Of a stretch of 45,647 nucleotides of DNA, positions 7,253 through 15,161 are shown piece by piece (positions within the stretch are counted from its first letter, which is position 1; each line of letters begins with the position of its first letter). The DNA comes from a virus: the IMG/VR virus record IMGVR_UViG_3300046509_000002, positions 1 to 45,647 of that record. The stretch is one strand, 5' to 3'. The translations under genes were made by a program, and so were the position numbers. A model generated the notes under the pieces. That model saw only the letters and a program-made list of their open reading frames with translations, was not told where the DNA came from and ran no database searches.

Positions 7253-7776
7253 TCACCGAAGGATTCAAGGCGGCGAACAGAGAGCTCGTGGCATACCTGT
7301 CTCGCCGCGTGGGGTGCCAGGAGGACGCGGAGGACCTGGCGCAGAACGCCTGGCTGGCCGCAGTAAAGAAGACCAGCATCCGCGGTGGGGTAGGCGGGGT
7401 TCGGGCTTTCGTCTTCGTTGTCGCCAAGCACGAGGCAGTCCACGCTCAACGTAAGGCCAAGCGGCAACGCGATGGAGCTGCCACGCTGCTCGTGTTCGGG
7501 TCGTCTACGCCAGTAGCCGGCTGCATGTACTGTGGGTCTGGCTCAGGCCTCTACAGCGGCCTCTGCCCCGCGCACCACGCGAGGAGGAAGCAGGGCAGGC
7601 CGATGGCCACGCCTATCGCCAAGCGCTCACTCGGGCGTCGGGTGCGACTGTCTCCCGAAGTGGTGGGCCAGGTGTTGGTGATGCTGAGGGAAGGAGCCAC
7701 GACGCGGAAGATAGCGGTCGCCTGTCACATCAGTCGAACCACAATCGCCAAGATCAGGGATGGAGCCAAGCAATGA
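7249..7776 (+). CDS. Sigma-70 region 2-like protein with zinc insert and C-terminal HTH
   Basis: A 175-residue protein starting at GTG 7249 (overlap GTGA). Residues about 8-75 match ECF sigma factor region 2: ELVAYLSRRVGCQEDAEDLA, QNAWLAAV, then VRAFVFVVAKHEAVHAQRKA as the 2.3-2.4-like helix. Region 4 is not obvious. Instead there is a Cys/His cluster (Cys92, Cys95, Cys106, His109; GLCPAHHARR), like the small zinc motif of some phage HNH proteins, and a C-terminal HTH (LREGATTRKIAVACHISRTT) of resolvase/Hin flavour. It may redirect host RNA polymerase to phage promoters, or be a DNA-binding protein derived from a sigma factor. It lies just after a strong terminator and overlaps the polymerase start by four bases. 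Confidence 0.75.
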   Translation: MITEGFKAANRELVAYLSRRVGCQEDAEDLAQNAWLAAVKKTSIRGGVGGVRAFVFVVAKHEAVHAQRKAKRQRDGAATLLVFGSSTPVAGCMYCGSGSGLYSGLCPAHHARRKQGRPMATPIAKRSLGRRVRLSPEVVGQVLVMLREGATTRKIAVACHISRTTIAKIRDGAKQ

Positions 7777-9590
7777 AACCAATCTGCGTAGACTTCGAGA
7801 CCCAGGCCATTGAGGATCGCCCGAAGTACCCGCCCGAGCCGGTGGGCGTGGCTATCGCGCGGCCAGGCAAGAAGCCCTACTACCTGGCGTGGGGCCACCC
7901 TACGGAGAACAACTGCGACAAGTCGCGAGCGGCGAAAGAGCTGAAAGACATCTGGTCTGGCAAAGCTGAGATACTTTTCCACAACGCGAAGTTCGACCTG
8001 GCCGTAGCTAAGGCGCACTTCGGTCTCGCGCTTCCCCCGTGGGAGAAGGTTCACGACACGCTGGTCGAGCTATTCCTCAGGGACCCCCACTCCAAGACCT
8101 TGAGCCTCAAGCCCAGCTCTGAGAAGTGGCTGGGGATGCCTCCCGAGGAGCGGGATGCCGTGCGTGACTGGCTCGTGGAGCACGGGGTCATCGCCAAGAA
8201 CGGAAACCCTGGCCCCCACATCGCCAAGGCGCCTGGCAAGCTCGTGGGGGCCTACGCCATCGGAGACGTGGTGAGGACGGTGAAGCTCCATGAGAAGTTC
8301 TACCCCGAGCTCGACGAGCGCATGCGCCAGGCCTACAACCGAGAGCTCCAGCTTCTGCCCATCCTGATGGAGAACGAGGAGCGTGGAATCCGGCTCGACG
8401 TGGACCGGCTGAACACAGACCTCATGACGTACCGCCTAGCGAAGGAGGCGGTGGAGGTATACCTCCGCAAGTCGCTCAAGGCCCCCAAGCTCAACCTCGA
8501 TGCTGACGAGGAAGTGGCCGAGGCGCTGGCCAGCGCAGGCATCGTCACTGAGTGGACGTACACTCCCAAGTCGAAGAAGCGCTCGGTGTCTAAGAAGAAC
8601 ATGACGATCGATAAGTTCAATGACCCACGAGTGGCGGGGGCTTGGGACTACCGGAACCGGCTCGCCACTGTGCTGTCGATGTCCATGGAGCCGTGGCTCG
8701 CGCAGGCCATGGCTGGCGGGGGTTTCATCTACACAGACTGGAACCAGGTGCGTGGGCCTGACAAGGGCACGCGGACGGGCAGGCTGTCCTGTTCGCGGTT
8801 CATGAACGTGACGAAGGCGTTCAAGGGCCACACCCATCCGAAGTTCCTGGGGGTGCCCGAGCTGCCCCTCGTAAGGAAGTACCTCCTCCCCGACGAGGGC
8901 GGGCTGTGGTGCCACCGTGACTACAGCCAACAGGAGTTCCGCATCGCCGCCCACTACGAGGACGCAGACCTCAAGCGGGCGTACCAGCAGAACCCGCACA
9001 TCGACTACCACGACCTCATCCAATCGAGGATCAAAGAGATCACGGGTAACGACTATGACCGTGGGCTCATCAAGATCATGAATTTTGGGATCAACTACGG
9101 GATGGGCGTGCCGCTGCTCGCGGCGACGGCGAAGGTGGACCTGGGCCTGGCTGCGGAAGTTCGGTCGGCGGTGAAGCAAGCGGCGCCGGGCATCGCTGGT
9201 CTCGACCAGGAGCTCAAGGCTCGTGGGAAGGCCGGTGAGCCAATCCGCACCTGGGGCGGGCGGTTGTACTACTGCGAGCCCGCTGCGTTCTCGAAGAAGT
9301 ACGGCCGCATGATGACCTATGAGTACAAGCTGCTCAACTATCTCATCCAGGGGAGCGCGGCAGACTGCACGAAGGAGGCACTTATCCGGTATGACAGCGT
9401 GAAGCGGGAGGGTCGGTTGCTCGTGACGGTGCATGACGAGATCAACATCAGCGCGCCGAAGGGCGCTGCTCGGAAGGAGCTGGAGATCATGGAGGAAGCG
9501 ATGGGGTCGATCGAATTCGACGTGGCGATGTTGTCGGAGGCGAAGCTGGGTCCGAGCTGGGGTGAGCTCAAGAAACTGGAGGACCTGTGA
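7773..9590 (+). CDS. Family A DNA polymerase with 3'-5' exonuclease domain
   Basis: A 605-residue replicative polymerase. The exonuclease starts at the N-terminus with CVDFETQ (Asp7, Glu9, Exo I), followed by ILFHNAKFDLAV (Exo II-like). The polymerase domain has motif A DYSQQEFR (Asp383), motif B RGLIKIMNFGINYG (Arg430, Lys434) and motif C VTVHDEI (His554-Asp555-Glu556). It lacks the 5' nuclease domain of cellular Pol I, as is usual in phages. Motif A reads SQQEF where many family A enzymes have SQIEL. The start overlaps the preceding stop as ATGA. Confidence 0.97.
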   Translation: MKPICVDFETQAIEDRPKYPPEPVGVAIARPGKKPYYLAWGHPTENNCDKSRAAKELKDIWSGKAEILFHNAKFDLAVAKAHFGLALPPWEKVHDTLVELFLRDPHSKTLSLKPSSEKWLGMPPEERDAVRDWLVEHGVIAKNGNPGPHIAKAPGKLVGAYAIGDVVRTVKLHEKFYPELDERMRQAYNRELQLLPILMENEERGIRLDVDRLNTDLMTYRLAKEAVEVYLRKSLKAPKLNLDADEEVAEALASAGIVTEWTYTPKSKKRSVSKKNMTIDKFNDPRVAGAWDYRNRLATVLSMSMEPWLAQAMAGGGFIYTDWNQVRGPDKGTRTGRLSCSRFMNVTKAFKGHTHPKFLGVPELPLVRKYLLPDEGGLWCHRDYSQQEFRIAAHYEDADLKRAYQQNPHIDYHDLIQSRIKEITGNDYDRGLIKIMNFGINYGMGVPLLAATAKVDLGLAAEVRSAVKQAAPGIAGLDQELKARGKAGEPIRTWGGRLYYCEPAAFSKKYGRMMTYEYKLLNYLIQGSAADCTKEALIRYDSVKREGRLLVTVHDEINISAPKGAARKELEIMEEAMGSIEFDVAMLSEAKLGPSWGELKKLEDL

Positions 9591-9703
9591 CTGGCCTAGC
9601 GTTCGTTGCAGGGATGGTTGTGGTGGTGTGGTCAACGCTAGTCTACGTCGTCGGTTATGCTGACGGGCTCCGCAAGGGCTCGCGGTTCTGGAGGATCAAG
9701 TGA
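9587..9703 (+). CDS. 38-residue single-span membrane microprotein
   Basis: A short gene starting at GTG 9587 and overlapping both neighbours by GTGA: polymerase stop at its start, nuclease start at its end. It encodes a hydrophobic stretch (LAFVAGMVVVVWSTLVYVVG, residues 4-23) followed by a basic tail (GLRKGSRFWRIK), the pattern of one transmembrane helix with a cytoplasmic positive end. The perfect double coupling argues that it is a real gene although it is very small. It could anchor replication proteins at the membrane or act on the host envelope; nothing more can be said. Confidence 0.65.
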   Translation: MTGLAFVAGMVVVVWSTLVYVVGYADGLRKGSRFWRIK

Positions 9704-10479
9704 ATAAGTTTACAGCATGGAGCCCGAGCCGCCTGGCAGACTACGACGCCTGTCCTCGGTCGGCAAAGTACAAGCACCTCGACAAGCTGTGCCCCGTCTG
9801 CTTCAAGGGCGCCCTCAAGGGCTGGGACCCTCAGGTCTGCACCCTGTGTGGCAAGAGCCCAGAGACGGGTGAGGCCCTCGTTCGAGGAACGGCTATCCAC
9901 AAGCAGGCCGAGGAGTTCGTGAAGGGTATCTCCGTGGCGATGGATGTTTCGCTCAAGAACGCGAAGAAACTTCTCCGCACTCTGCGCACCGCCGCGCGCG
10001 CGGGCAAGGTGCAGACCGAGCTCGACCTCGTCGTCAACCGGGCGTGGCGCCCCGTGCAGAAGTTCTCCCACGATGCGTGGGGCCGGTTCAAGATCGACAT
10101 CCTACACATCAAGAGTAAGACGACGGCCCGGGTCATCGACTGGAAGACGGGCGGCGTCGACAAGAAGACCAAGGAGGTGCGAGACGATGCGAAGTACGAG
10201 GGGCAGCTTTCCGCTTACGCTACGGTGGTGGCGTCGGTGTTCCCCGCTCAGAAGGAGGTCACGGCCGCGCTCGTGTTCCTCGACGCGCCCGAGGGGGCGA
10301 ACATCGTCGAGAAACCCCAGGGCACCGTCAGGGCGGGAGCGGATCTGAAAGCTCACCAGGAGTCTTGGGAGAAGCGTGTCCTCCCGATGTTCTCCGACGA
10401 GACGTTCGCGCCGTCCCCGAACTACACCTGCCGGTGGTGCCCGTTCTGCAAAGGTCGTGGTGGTCCCTGCCCGTACTAG
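9700..10479 (+). CDS. Cas4/RecB-like PD-(D/E)XK exonuclease with zinc-ribbon insert
   Basis: A 259-residue nuclease. SPSRLADYDACPRSAKYKHL opens the fold, RGTAIHKQAEEF provides the conserved His region, FKIDILH the Asp, and VIDWKTGG the D-x-K, with YEGQLSAYA after it (QxxxY motif). Cys18 together with Cys244, Cys247 and Cys250/Cys257 near the C-terminus fits a Cas4/AddB-type 4Fe-4S cluster. An extra pair, CPVC and CTLC (Cys31-Cys50), looks like a zinc ribbon inserted between the first helix and the nuclease core. It probably resects DNA for recombination together with the SNF2 helicase and VRR-NUC protein encoded just downstream. Confidence 0.88.
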   Translation: MNKFTAWSPSRLADYDACPRSAKYKHLDKLCPVCFKGALKGWDPQVCTLCGKSPETGEALVRGTAIHKQAEEFVKGISVAMDVSLKNAKKLLRTLRTAARAGKVQTELDLVVNRAWRPVQKFSHDAWGRFKIDILHIKSKTTARVIDWKTGGVDKKTKEVRDDAKYEGQLSAYATVVASVFPAQKEVTAALVFLDAPEGANIVEKPQGTVRAGADLKAHQESWEKRVLPMFSDETFAPSPNYTCRWCPFCKGRGGPCPY

Positions 10480-10488
10480 GAGCTGAGT

Positions 10489-10668
10489 ATGCTTTTCATC
10501 TACGTTACGTGTTTGGTCTGCGACAAGCCCATGAAGATAGAGCGATCGTCGGCAGGAACCCAAGCGGCGGTGGCGCAGTGCCCACGCTGCACGGCACGAG
10601 TAAAGCTCAAGTTCGATGACGTGGAGCAGGAGCCGGTGACGCCTAACATGGAGGAAGCGAAATGCTAG
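10489..10668 (+). CDS. 59-residue zinc-ribbon protein
   Basis: A short gene whose ATG at 10489 follows TAGGAGCTGAGT (AGGAG about seven bases upstream). The product has CLVC at residues 8-11 and CPRC at 31-34, a treble-clef or zinc-ribbon arrangement, and an acidic C-terminus. Its TAG overlaps the next start (ATGCTAG). Such proteins in phage replication blocks are usually of unknown function; nucleic-acid binding or protein contacts are plausible. Confidence 0.75.
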   Translation: MLFIYVTCLVCDKPMKIERSSAGTQAAVAQCPRCTARVKLKFDDVEQEPVTPNMEEAKC

Positions 10669-10943
10669 AGAAGGCGGTTCAGAAGAAGGTGGTGGATCTG
10701 TGGAAGAAGGCGGGGTGGCTGGCCATTAAGCTCTCCACCAATGGCAGGTTCGGCTCGTCGGGATGGCCTGACTACATGTTCCTAAAGGGGGGCCGAGCGG
10801 TGTTCATCGAGTTCAAGGCGGCGGGGAAACACATGACAGCGTTGCAGCAAGAGCGCGCGAAGCAGTTGATCGCCAGTGGGTTCGCCGTTTGGACTTGCGA
10901 CATCGTAGAGGAAGGCGCTGAGCTACTGGAGAACTACACATGA
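10662..10943 (+). CDS. VRR-NUC domain nuclease
   Basis: A 93-residue stand-alone VRR-NUC protein. It shows the family core: GSSGWPDYMFL (the P-D of the active site), AVFIEFKAAG (E-x-K) and the helix LQQERAKQLIASGFAVW. Stand-alone phage VRR-NUC proteins are structure-specific nucleases, often Holliday-junction-like resolvases. The gene abuts the SNF2 helicase, a common phage pairing, and is coupled to it through ATGA. Confidence 0.93.
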   Translation: MLEKAVQKKVVDLWKKAGWLAIKLSTNGRFGSSGWPDYMFLKGGRAVFIEFKAAGKHMTALQQERAKQLIASGFAVWTCDIVEEGAELLENYT

Positions 10944-12304
10944 AGTGGACGCCGCACGCCTACCAGAAGCAAGCGATCAAGTTCATGGTTGAGCGAGGAG
11001 CCGCGGGGCTCTTCCTGGACCCTGGACTCGGCAAGAGCTCAGTCACTCTCGCCACCTTCAAGCTGCTCAAGAAGCAAGGGCTCGTGCGGCGCATGCTCGT
11101 CATTGCGCCCCTCCGGCCGGCGTACTCGGTCTGGCCGGGGGAGGCGCAGAAGTGGGACGAGTTCCGCGAGCTCAAGGTGTCTGTGCTCCACGGGCCTGAC
11201 AAGGAAGACCGCCTCAAGGCGGGGGCCGATGTCTTCGTGATCAACCCCGAGGGGCTCACCTGGTTAGCCACCCACAAGCAGGAAGAGGTGGGCTGCGACA
11301 TGCTCGCGGTGGACGAGTCGACGCGGTTCAAGCACGGGGACACCCAGCGGTTCAAGACCCTGCGCCCCATGCTCGCCTGGTTCCGCCGTCGCTACATCCT
11401 CACCGGCTCTCCCGCTCCGAATGGTCTGCTCGACCTCTTTGGTCAGTGCTACATCCTCGACCAGGGGAACGCGCTGGGCCGATACATCACCCACTACCGG
11501 ATGAACTACTTCAACCCGAGCGGCTTCGGGGGCTACACCTGGCTTCCCAAGGCTGGGGCTCAGGAGGCCATCTACAAGAAGCTGCAGCCCCTCGTGCTGC
11601 GCATGTCGGGCGCGGACTACCTGGACCTCCCACCGTACATCTCCAATACGGTGGAGGTGGAGCTCCCCGAAGAGCAGCGCGCAACGTATGACCAGATGGA
11701 GAAGCTGCTTCTCGCCACGGTGGAGGACGGCGTAATCACGGCGGCCAACGCTGCGGCAGCCACGAGCAAGTGCAGGCAAATCGCGAACGGAGGCATCTAT
11801 CATGACGGCGGAGAAAAATGGACAAACCTGCACCACGCCAAATCTGATGCAGTGGTTGAGATCGTGGAAGAGCTCTCCGGAAAGCCGTGCCTTGTTGCTT
11901 ATGAATTTCGCCATGATCTCGATCGGCTACTCCGAGTGTTCCCGGATGCACCGCATATTGGCGGCGGTGTCTCGCCACGTCGCTTCCGGGAGATTGAGGG
12001 CGCCTGGAACGCTGGTGAGATTCCTGTCCTTCTGGCGCAACCACAGTCTGTCGCTCACGGACTGAACCTCCAGGGCGTGGGGGCGGCGGTGGTCCTCTTG
12101 AGCGTCCCCTGGGACCTGGAGACCTACGAGCAATTCATCCGCCGAGTGTGGCGGCAGGGACAGAAGGAGCGGGTAGGCGTACATCACATCATCGCAAAGA
12201 ACACCATCGACGAGATCGTAATGAAGGTGCTGGTGAAGAAGGATCGTGTACAGCAAGACTTGCTCGAAGCACTCAAGACGAAGGCCTCAAGGAGGGCCGC
12301 GTAG
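10940..12304 (+). CDS. SNF2-family DEAD/DEAH helicase
   Basis: A 454-residue ATPase: Q-like HAYQKQAIKFM, Walker A DPGLGKS (Lys32), motif II VDESTRFKH (Asp125-Glu126), motif III LTGSPAPNGLLDLF, and C-terminal motifs V-VI (SVAHGLNLQGVGAAVVLLSV, then EQFIRRVWRQGQ). This is the compact phage SNF2 type that remodels or translocates on double-stranded DNA, usually in recombination-dependent replication. It is the last plus-strand gene before the convergent terminator. Confidence 0.95.
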   Translation: MKWTPHAYQKQAIKFMVERGAAGLFLDPGLGKSSVTLATFKLLKKQGLVRRMLVIAPLRPAYSVWPGEAQKWDEFRELKVSVLHGPDKEDRLKAGADVFVINPEGLTWLATHKQEEVGCDMLAVDESTRFKHGDTQRFKTLRPMLAWFRRRYILTGSPAPNGLLDLFGQCYILDQGNALGRYITHYRMNYFNPSGFGGYTWLPKAGAQEAIYKKLQPLVLRMSGADYLDLPPYISNTVEVELPEEQRATYDQMEKLLLATVEDGVITAANAAAATSKCRQIANGGIYHDGGEKWTNLHHAKSDAVVEIVEELSGKPCLVAYEFRHDLDRLLRVFPDAPHIGGGVSPRRFREIEGAWNAGEIPVLLAQPQSVAHGLNLQGVGAAVVLLSVPWDLETYEQFIRRVWRQGQKERVGVHHIIAKNTIDEIVMKVLVKKDRVQQDLLEALKTKASRRAA

Positions 12305-12319
12305 CTCTCAGGTAAGTAA

Positions 12320-12360
12320 AGCGAAGGGCCCTCCGGGCAATTCACGGAGGGCCCTTCGCT
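12320..12360. terminator. Convergent bidirectional terminator
   Basis: A 16-bp perfect stem (AGCGAAGGGCCCTCCG and its complement) with a 9-base loop lies between the last plus-strand gene (ends 12304) and the last minus-strand gene (ends 12404). Read on the minus strand the stem is followed by CTTTACTTAC; on the plus strand the tail is poor in T. It should insulate the early and late units from one another. Confidence 0.88.
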
Positions 12361-12403
12361 TCGGGAGAGGCGGCCATGGCGAGCCGCGACTTGATTCATC
12401 TTC

Positions 12404-13165
12404 TCAGAAGCGAACCACTCCCGTCAACATCCCCACCGGTTTAGATGACACCGTGGCGCCCACCGTGAGCTCGCCCTGGAGACCCAGGAGTCGAACCGGG
12501 GGAAGCGCCAGCACCGGGCCCACGCTGCACGCAGACCCCCAAGCGCAGGCGGCGGAGAGCCCGGCACCCCAGCGCGGAGGAGTCTTCTCAGCCACCGTGG
12601 AGGAGCCAGAAAGCCCCGCCTGGAACCCACCCCCGAAGAGCTTTTCAGGGGTGCCGGGGGACACCTTCCAAGCAGCTCCGGTGCCTACGATGAGCCTGTT
12701 GCCCGCCTTCGTCTGGAGTTCGATGCCGTCAACCCGCACCTCGCCCATATCGCCCTCCGAAAGGAGGCAGCGCTTAGAGGTGCCTGCCACCTCGTCATGT
12801 CCAAGGGCAGGCGGGCTTGGTGAGGAGACGGCCGGCTGTGGAGCTGGCCTCAACGGTGGCGAGGTTCCGGCGACAACGGGCCCAGTGCTGAGCTGGGCAG
12901 ACCCCGATACGCTGGCGTCAGGCGCGGCGGCTAGGGCGGCGGCGTACAGGGTTTTGAGGTCGGCGTTCTTCTTGAGGAGGTCTTGTGCGTCAGCCTTGGC
13001 CTCCTTGGCAGAGGCCTGCTCCACTACGAGCTGGCCCTTCGCCTTGAGCTCGCCGGCCTCCGCGAGCGTTCGGAGCTTGACCTGGGTTCTGTGGTCCCAG
13101 GCCCAAGTGCTGGCGACTGCGAGCAGTGCTACGAGGACAAGGCCAGTAGGGAGCCATTGCTTCAT
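12404..13165 (-). CDS. Spanin-like membrane protein of the lysis cassette
   Basis: A 253-residue protein: an N-terminal transmembrane or signal-anchor helix (WLPTGLVLVALLAVASTWAW), a charged helical segment (about residues 25-75, coiled-coil-like, rich in A/K/E/Q), then a Pro/Ser-rich linker and a Gly-rich C-terminal domain. The N-terminal half resembles an inner-membrane Rz spanin; the longer C-terminal domain is unusual. It is the last gene of the lysis cassette. The ATG at 13165 overlaps the previous stop as ATGA; the upstream GTG at 13171 is less likely. No separate outer-membrane partner was found. Confidence 0.6.
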   Translation of the reverse strand: MKQWLPTGLVLVALLAVASTWAWDHRTQVKLRTLAEAGELKAKGQLVVEQASAKEAKADAQDLLKKNADLKTLYAAALAAAPDASVSGSAQLSTGPVVAGTSPPLRPAPQPAVSSPSPPALGHDEVAGTSKRCLLSEGDMGEVRVDGIELQTKAGNRLIVGTGAAWKVSPGTPEKLFGGGFQAGLSGSSTVAEKTPPRWGAGLSAACAWGSACSVGPVLALPPVRLLGLQGELTVGATVSSKPVGMLTGVVRF

Positions 13166-13686
13166 GCCCACCTCACGGGGACGCAGGGGAGCCGAGTGGA
13201 AACTGCACCACAGCTTACGATCTCATCCTCAAGGTGGAGAGGATCGGTCTGACCTACCGGGAGGTCGAGCTTCTTCCCCGAATCGGCTGCCACCTTCGCC
13301 GTGAACTCCGAACAGAACCATGCCGACTTACTGTCGAGGGGGTTCTTGACGCGGCGCTTGATCCAGTGCCAGCACACTTCCACCCAACCCATCCCGAGCA
13401 ATCCGCCGATGTCGTAGGGTGCTCCGAGCCACTGGCGGTTCTTCTGGATGCCAGAGAGGAGGACTCCGGCCTCTCCCGGGAAGTAGTAGAGCCCGCAGAC
13501 GTTCTCCATGGCTTCGGCGGGCAGGACGAGGAGCCCGCGCGCCTCGGCGCTGATGGCAATCCAACCGAGCTCCTGGGACTGGTACACGAGGAACGCGTGG
13601 CTCGGGCCTCCGCCCGAAGCCCACTCGATGATGCGGGAGAGGACCCCCTTCCCTTTGCAGAATCCAATGAACACGACGGGGGTCAC
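13162..13686 (-). CDS. YiiX/NlpC-P60-like permuted papain-fold hydrolase
   Basis: A 174-residue protein starting at GTG 13686 (GTGA overlap). GGGPSHAFLVY supplies a His (about residue 30) early in the sequence, and SAWFCSEFTAKVA supplies a Cys (about 125) late, the circularly permuted order of YiiX/LRAT-type Cys hydrolases. Lying between the holin-like and spanin-like genes, it is probably a cell-wall or lipid hydrolase helping release. Several extra Cys residues occur (10, 64, 105 and near the end). A longer reading from 13806 runs through the upstream gene and is not credible. Confidence 0.7.
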   Translation of the reverse strand: MTPVVFIGFCKGKGVLSRIIEWASGGGPSHAFLVYQSQELGWIAISAEARGLLVLPAEAMENVCGLYYFPGEAGVLLSGIQKNRQWLGAPYDIGGLLGMGWVEVCWHWIKRRVKNPLDSKSAWFCSEFTAKVAADSGKKLDLPVGQTDPLHLEDEIVSCGAVSTRLPCVPVRWA

Positions 13687-13937
13687 TCGGGGGCCCCCTC
13701 TCGGCGGGGGTTCGTCTGGCCGGCGACGATGTTCCCAGAGAAGAACCCGACGACCAGCGACCCGACTGCCAGGCTGGCCACGAGCCAGGCGGGCACGGTG
13801 GGCCACACGCGGGAGAGCTGGGTGGCGAGGCCCATCCCACCGAGGCCGAGGCTGTGCAGCCCGCCACGGATGAGCCCGCGGGCGTAGTTCTCATCGTTCC
13901 ACAGCGCCTTCCAGAAGTTCTTCCACAGGGGCTTCAT
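13683..13937 (-). CDS. Holin-like membrane protein
   Basis: An 84-residue protein with a basic/aromatic N-terminus (PLWKNFWKALWNDENYARG), a Gly/Leu-rich hydrophobic stretch (about 25-42), a strong transmembrane helix (WLVASLAVGSLVVGFFSG, about 51-68) and a charged tail. Size, topology and its position beside the peptidase fit a small holin. It overlaps both neighbours by four bases. A second small membrane protein at 14404 is an alternative holin or antiholin. Confidence 0.6.
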   Translation of the reverse strand: MKPLWKNFWKALWNDENYARGLIRGGLHSLGLGGMGLATQLSRVWPTVPAWLVASLAVGSLVVGFFSGNIVAGQTNPRREGAPE

Positions 13938-14407
13938 CGCAGTCTCCGATCGTTAGGGTCAAACGTCAGGTACTCGCCCGGGTTGAAAATCATCAGCGCC
14001 TGCCCGCGGGGGTGGCCGGACACCACGTCTCCGAGGTGAATCCATCTTCCGTATTCCCAGATCAATTGGTCGTATGCCACGCGCGACTTGAGCAGCGCTT
14101 TGTAGGCGTCGAGCATCGGCATGTCGAGCGGAACGAGGTCCGCGGCGAGGCCATCCATGTGGCGTGAGAACTTCGCGTGGCCAGGGAGGACAGCGTTGAG
14201 GGCGGGGCACCGGTAGAGGCTGTTCACGTGCAGTGGACCCACCACCTCACGGGCCTCCTCAAAGAGGCCGTTTGCGAAACGGGTGATGTTGTTTACGATG
14301 GCGGGGCACAGGTCGTGCTGCGCGGTCATGAATTCCAGGTGGTCCGTAGTGGTGGCCTCCCCCCACGTGAGGTGGAGGGAGACTTTCTCATGAGGGTCGA
14401 ACTTCAT
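13934..14407 (-). CDS. Peptidase M15 endolysin
   Basis: A 157-residue zinc peptidase of the M15_3 type. SRHMDGLAAD holds His83 and Asp90 of the SxHxxGxAxD motif, and WIHLGD supplies His124, the third ligand; Glu118 in LIWEYG is the likely catalytic base. These enzymes cut D-Ala-linked peptides of peptidoglycan. There is no signal peptide, so export would need the holin-like protein. Confidence 0.9.
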   Translation of the reverse strand: MKFDPHEKVSLHLTWGEATTTDHLEFMTAQHDLCPAIVNNITRFANGLFEEAREVVGPLHVNSLYRCPALNAVLPGHAKFSRHMDGLAADLVPLDMPMLDAYKALLKSRVAYDQLIWEYGRWIHLGDVVSGHPRGQALMIFNPGEYLTFDPNDRRLR

Positions 14408-14775
14408 TGCTTCTCTCGCTGACTCAGGCCGTTCATGGCGAGAGTCTTGTAGATGTCAATGATACGGTCTGAGTTGTCCGACTGTGCTGAACGGATTTTT
14501 TCGATCACCTCCCACATGCGCGTCATGGTGTCCATGCGCGCCTTGTTCTCCAGCGTGATGGCTTCGAGTCGGGCCGCGAACTCAGAAAGCCGGGGCTCCA
14601 CCCGCGCCCACATCTTATCAGCCACCGTCACTGCGGCGGCCTCGGCTTCCGCCTTGTTCCACGCCTTGACCTTGAGCGTGGCAGTGACGACGGGGGCCAC
14701 GAACCCAAGCACGCAGACCAGCGCGAAGACCGACCAGCCGAGAGCGCTGGGGTTGGCTAGGAGCTGTGAGGTCAT
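14404..14775 (-). CDS. Small membrane protein with C-terminal coiled coil
   Basis: A 123-residue protein beginning MTSQLLANPSALGWSVFALV at the ATG overlapping the upstream stop. One long hydrophobic segment (about 13-35) is followed by an extended charged helix to the C-terminus (RLEAITLENKARMDTMTRMW and beyond). It lies next to the M15 endolysin, so it is probably part of the lysis system: a second holin, an antiholin or an inner-membrane spanin. Confidence 0.65.
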   Translation of the reverse strand: MTSQLLANPSALGWSVFALVCVLGFVAPVVTATLKVKAWNKAEAEAAAVTVADKMWARVEPRLSEFAARLEAITLENKARMDTMTRMWEVIEKIRSAQSDNSDRIIDIYKTLAMNGLSQREKQ

Positions 14776-15161
14776 CCCTTCCTCGGGGAGGTCGTGTTGA
14801 TGAAGACCTTGCAGGCCTGCCCCAGGTTGTTCGGCCGAAAGTCGATGCGGCCCATGGGGCCGTCTACCTTGAGCCCCGCGAACGCCTGCCCTGAGAGCCC
14901 CGCCGTGACAGTGAAGTCCAGGGCCGAGCAGCGGTTCCATTGGCCTGAGCCATCCGTGTAACCGTTGGGGTTCCAGAGATAAGCCTGGAGAGTCCCCGCC
15001 GAGAACGCAGCCGCGGTGCTCTCCACGTGAATGGACAGCGACTCCACTCCCTCCAGGGAAAGCCCGTCTGTCACGAGCGTGGGAGCGGACTCCGACCCTG
15101 TGGTGCAGGTCGCAGTCGTCGAGTTGAAACCCTTCTTACTGAGTGCGTAGGTCGTTGACAT
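14772..15161 (-). CDS. Hypothetical structural or fibre-associated protein
   Basis: A 129-residue, Ser/Thr/Gly-rich, mostly beta protein (SLSIHVESTAAAFSAGTLQA, then WNRCSALDFTVTAGLSG) without signal peptide or membrane span. The composition is that of a phage virion or fibre-associated protein. It follows the two fibre genes after a gap of 118 bases and precedes the lysis genes. GAAAG lies upstream of its ATG. I do not recognise the family. Confidence 0.7.
   Translation of the reverse strand: MSTTYALSKKGFNSTTATCTTGSESAPTLVTDGLSLEGVESLSIHVESTAAAFSAGTLQAYLWNPNGYTDGSGQWNRCSALDFTVTAGLSGQAFAGLKVDGPMGRIDFRPNNLGQACKVFINTTSPRKG

Noticed and set aside
8436-9635. Long minus-strand reading frame opposite the DNA polymerase
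   Set aside because: The polymerase motifs are complete on the plus strand; the antisense product is Arg/His/Leu-rich low-complexity.
12246-13304. Plus-strand reading frame across the convergent terminator
   Set aside because: It crosses a 16-bp hairpin and lies antisense to the spanin-like gene; the product is Ser/Pro/Arg-rich without pattern.
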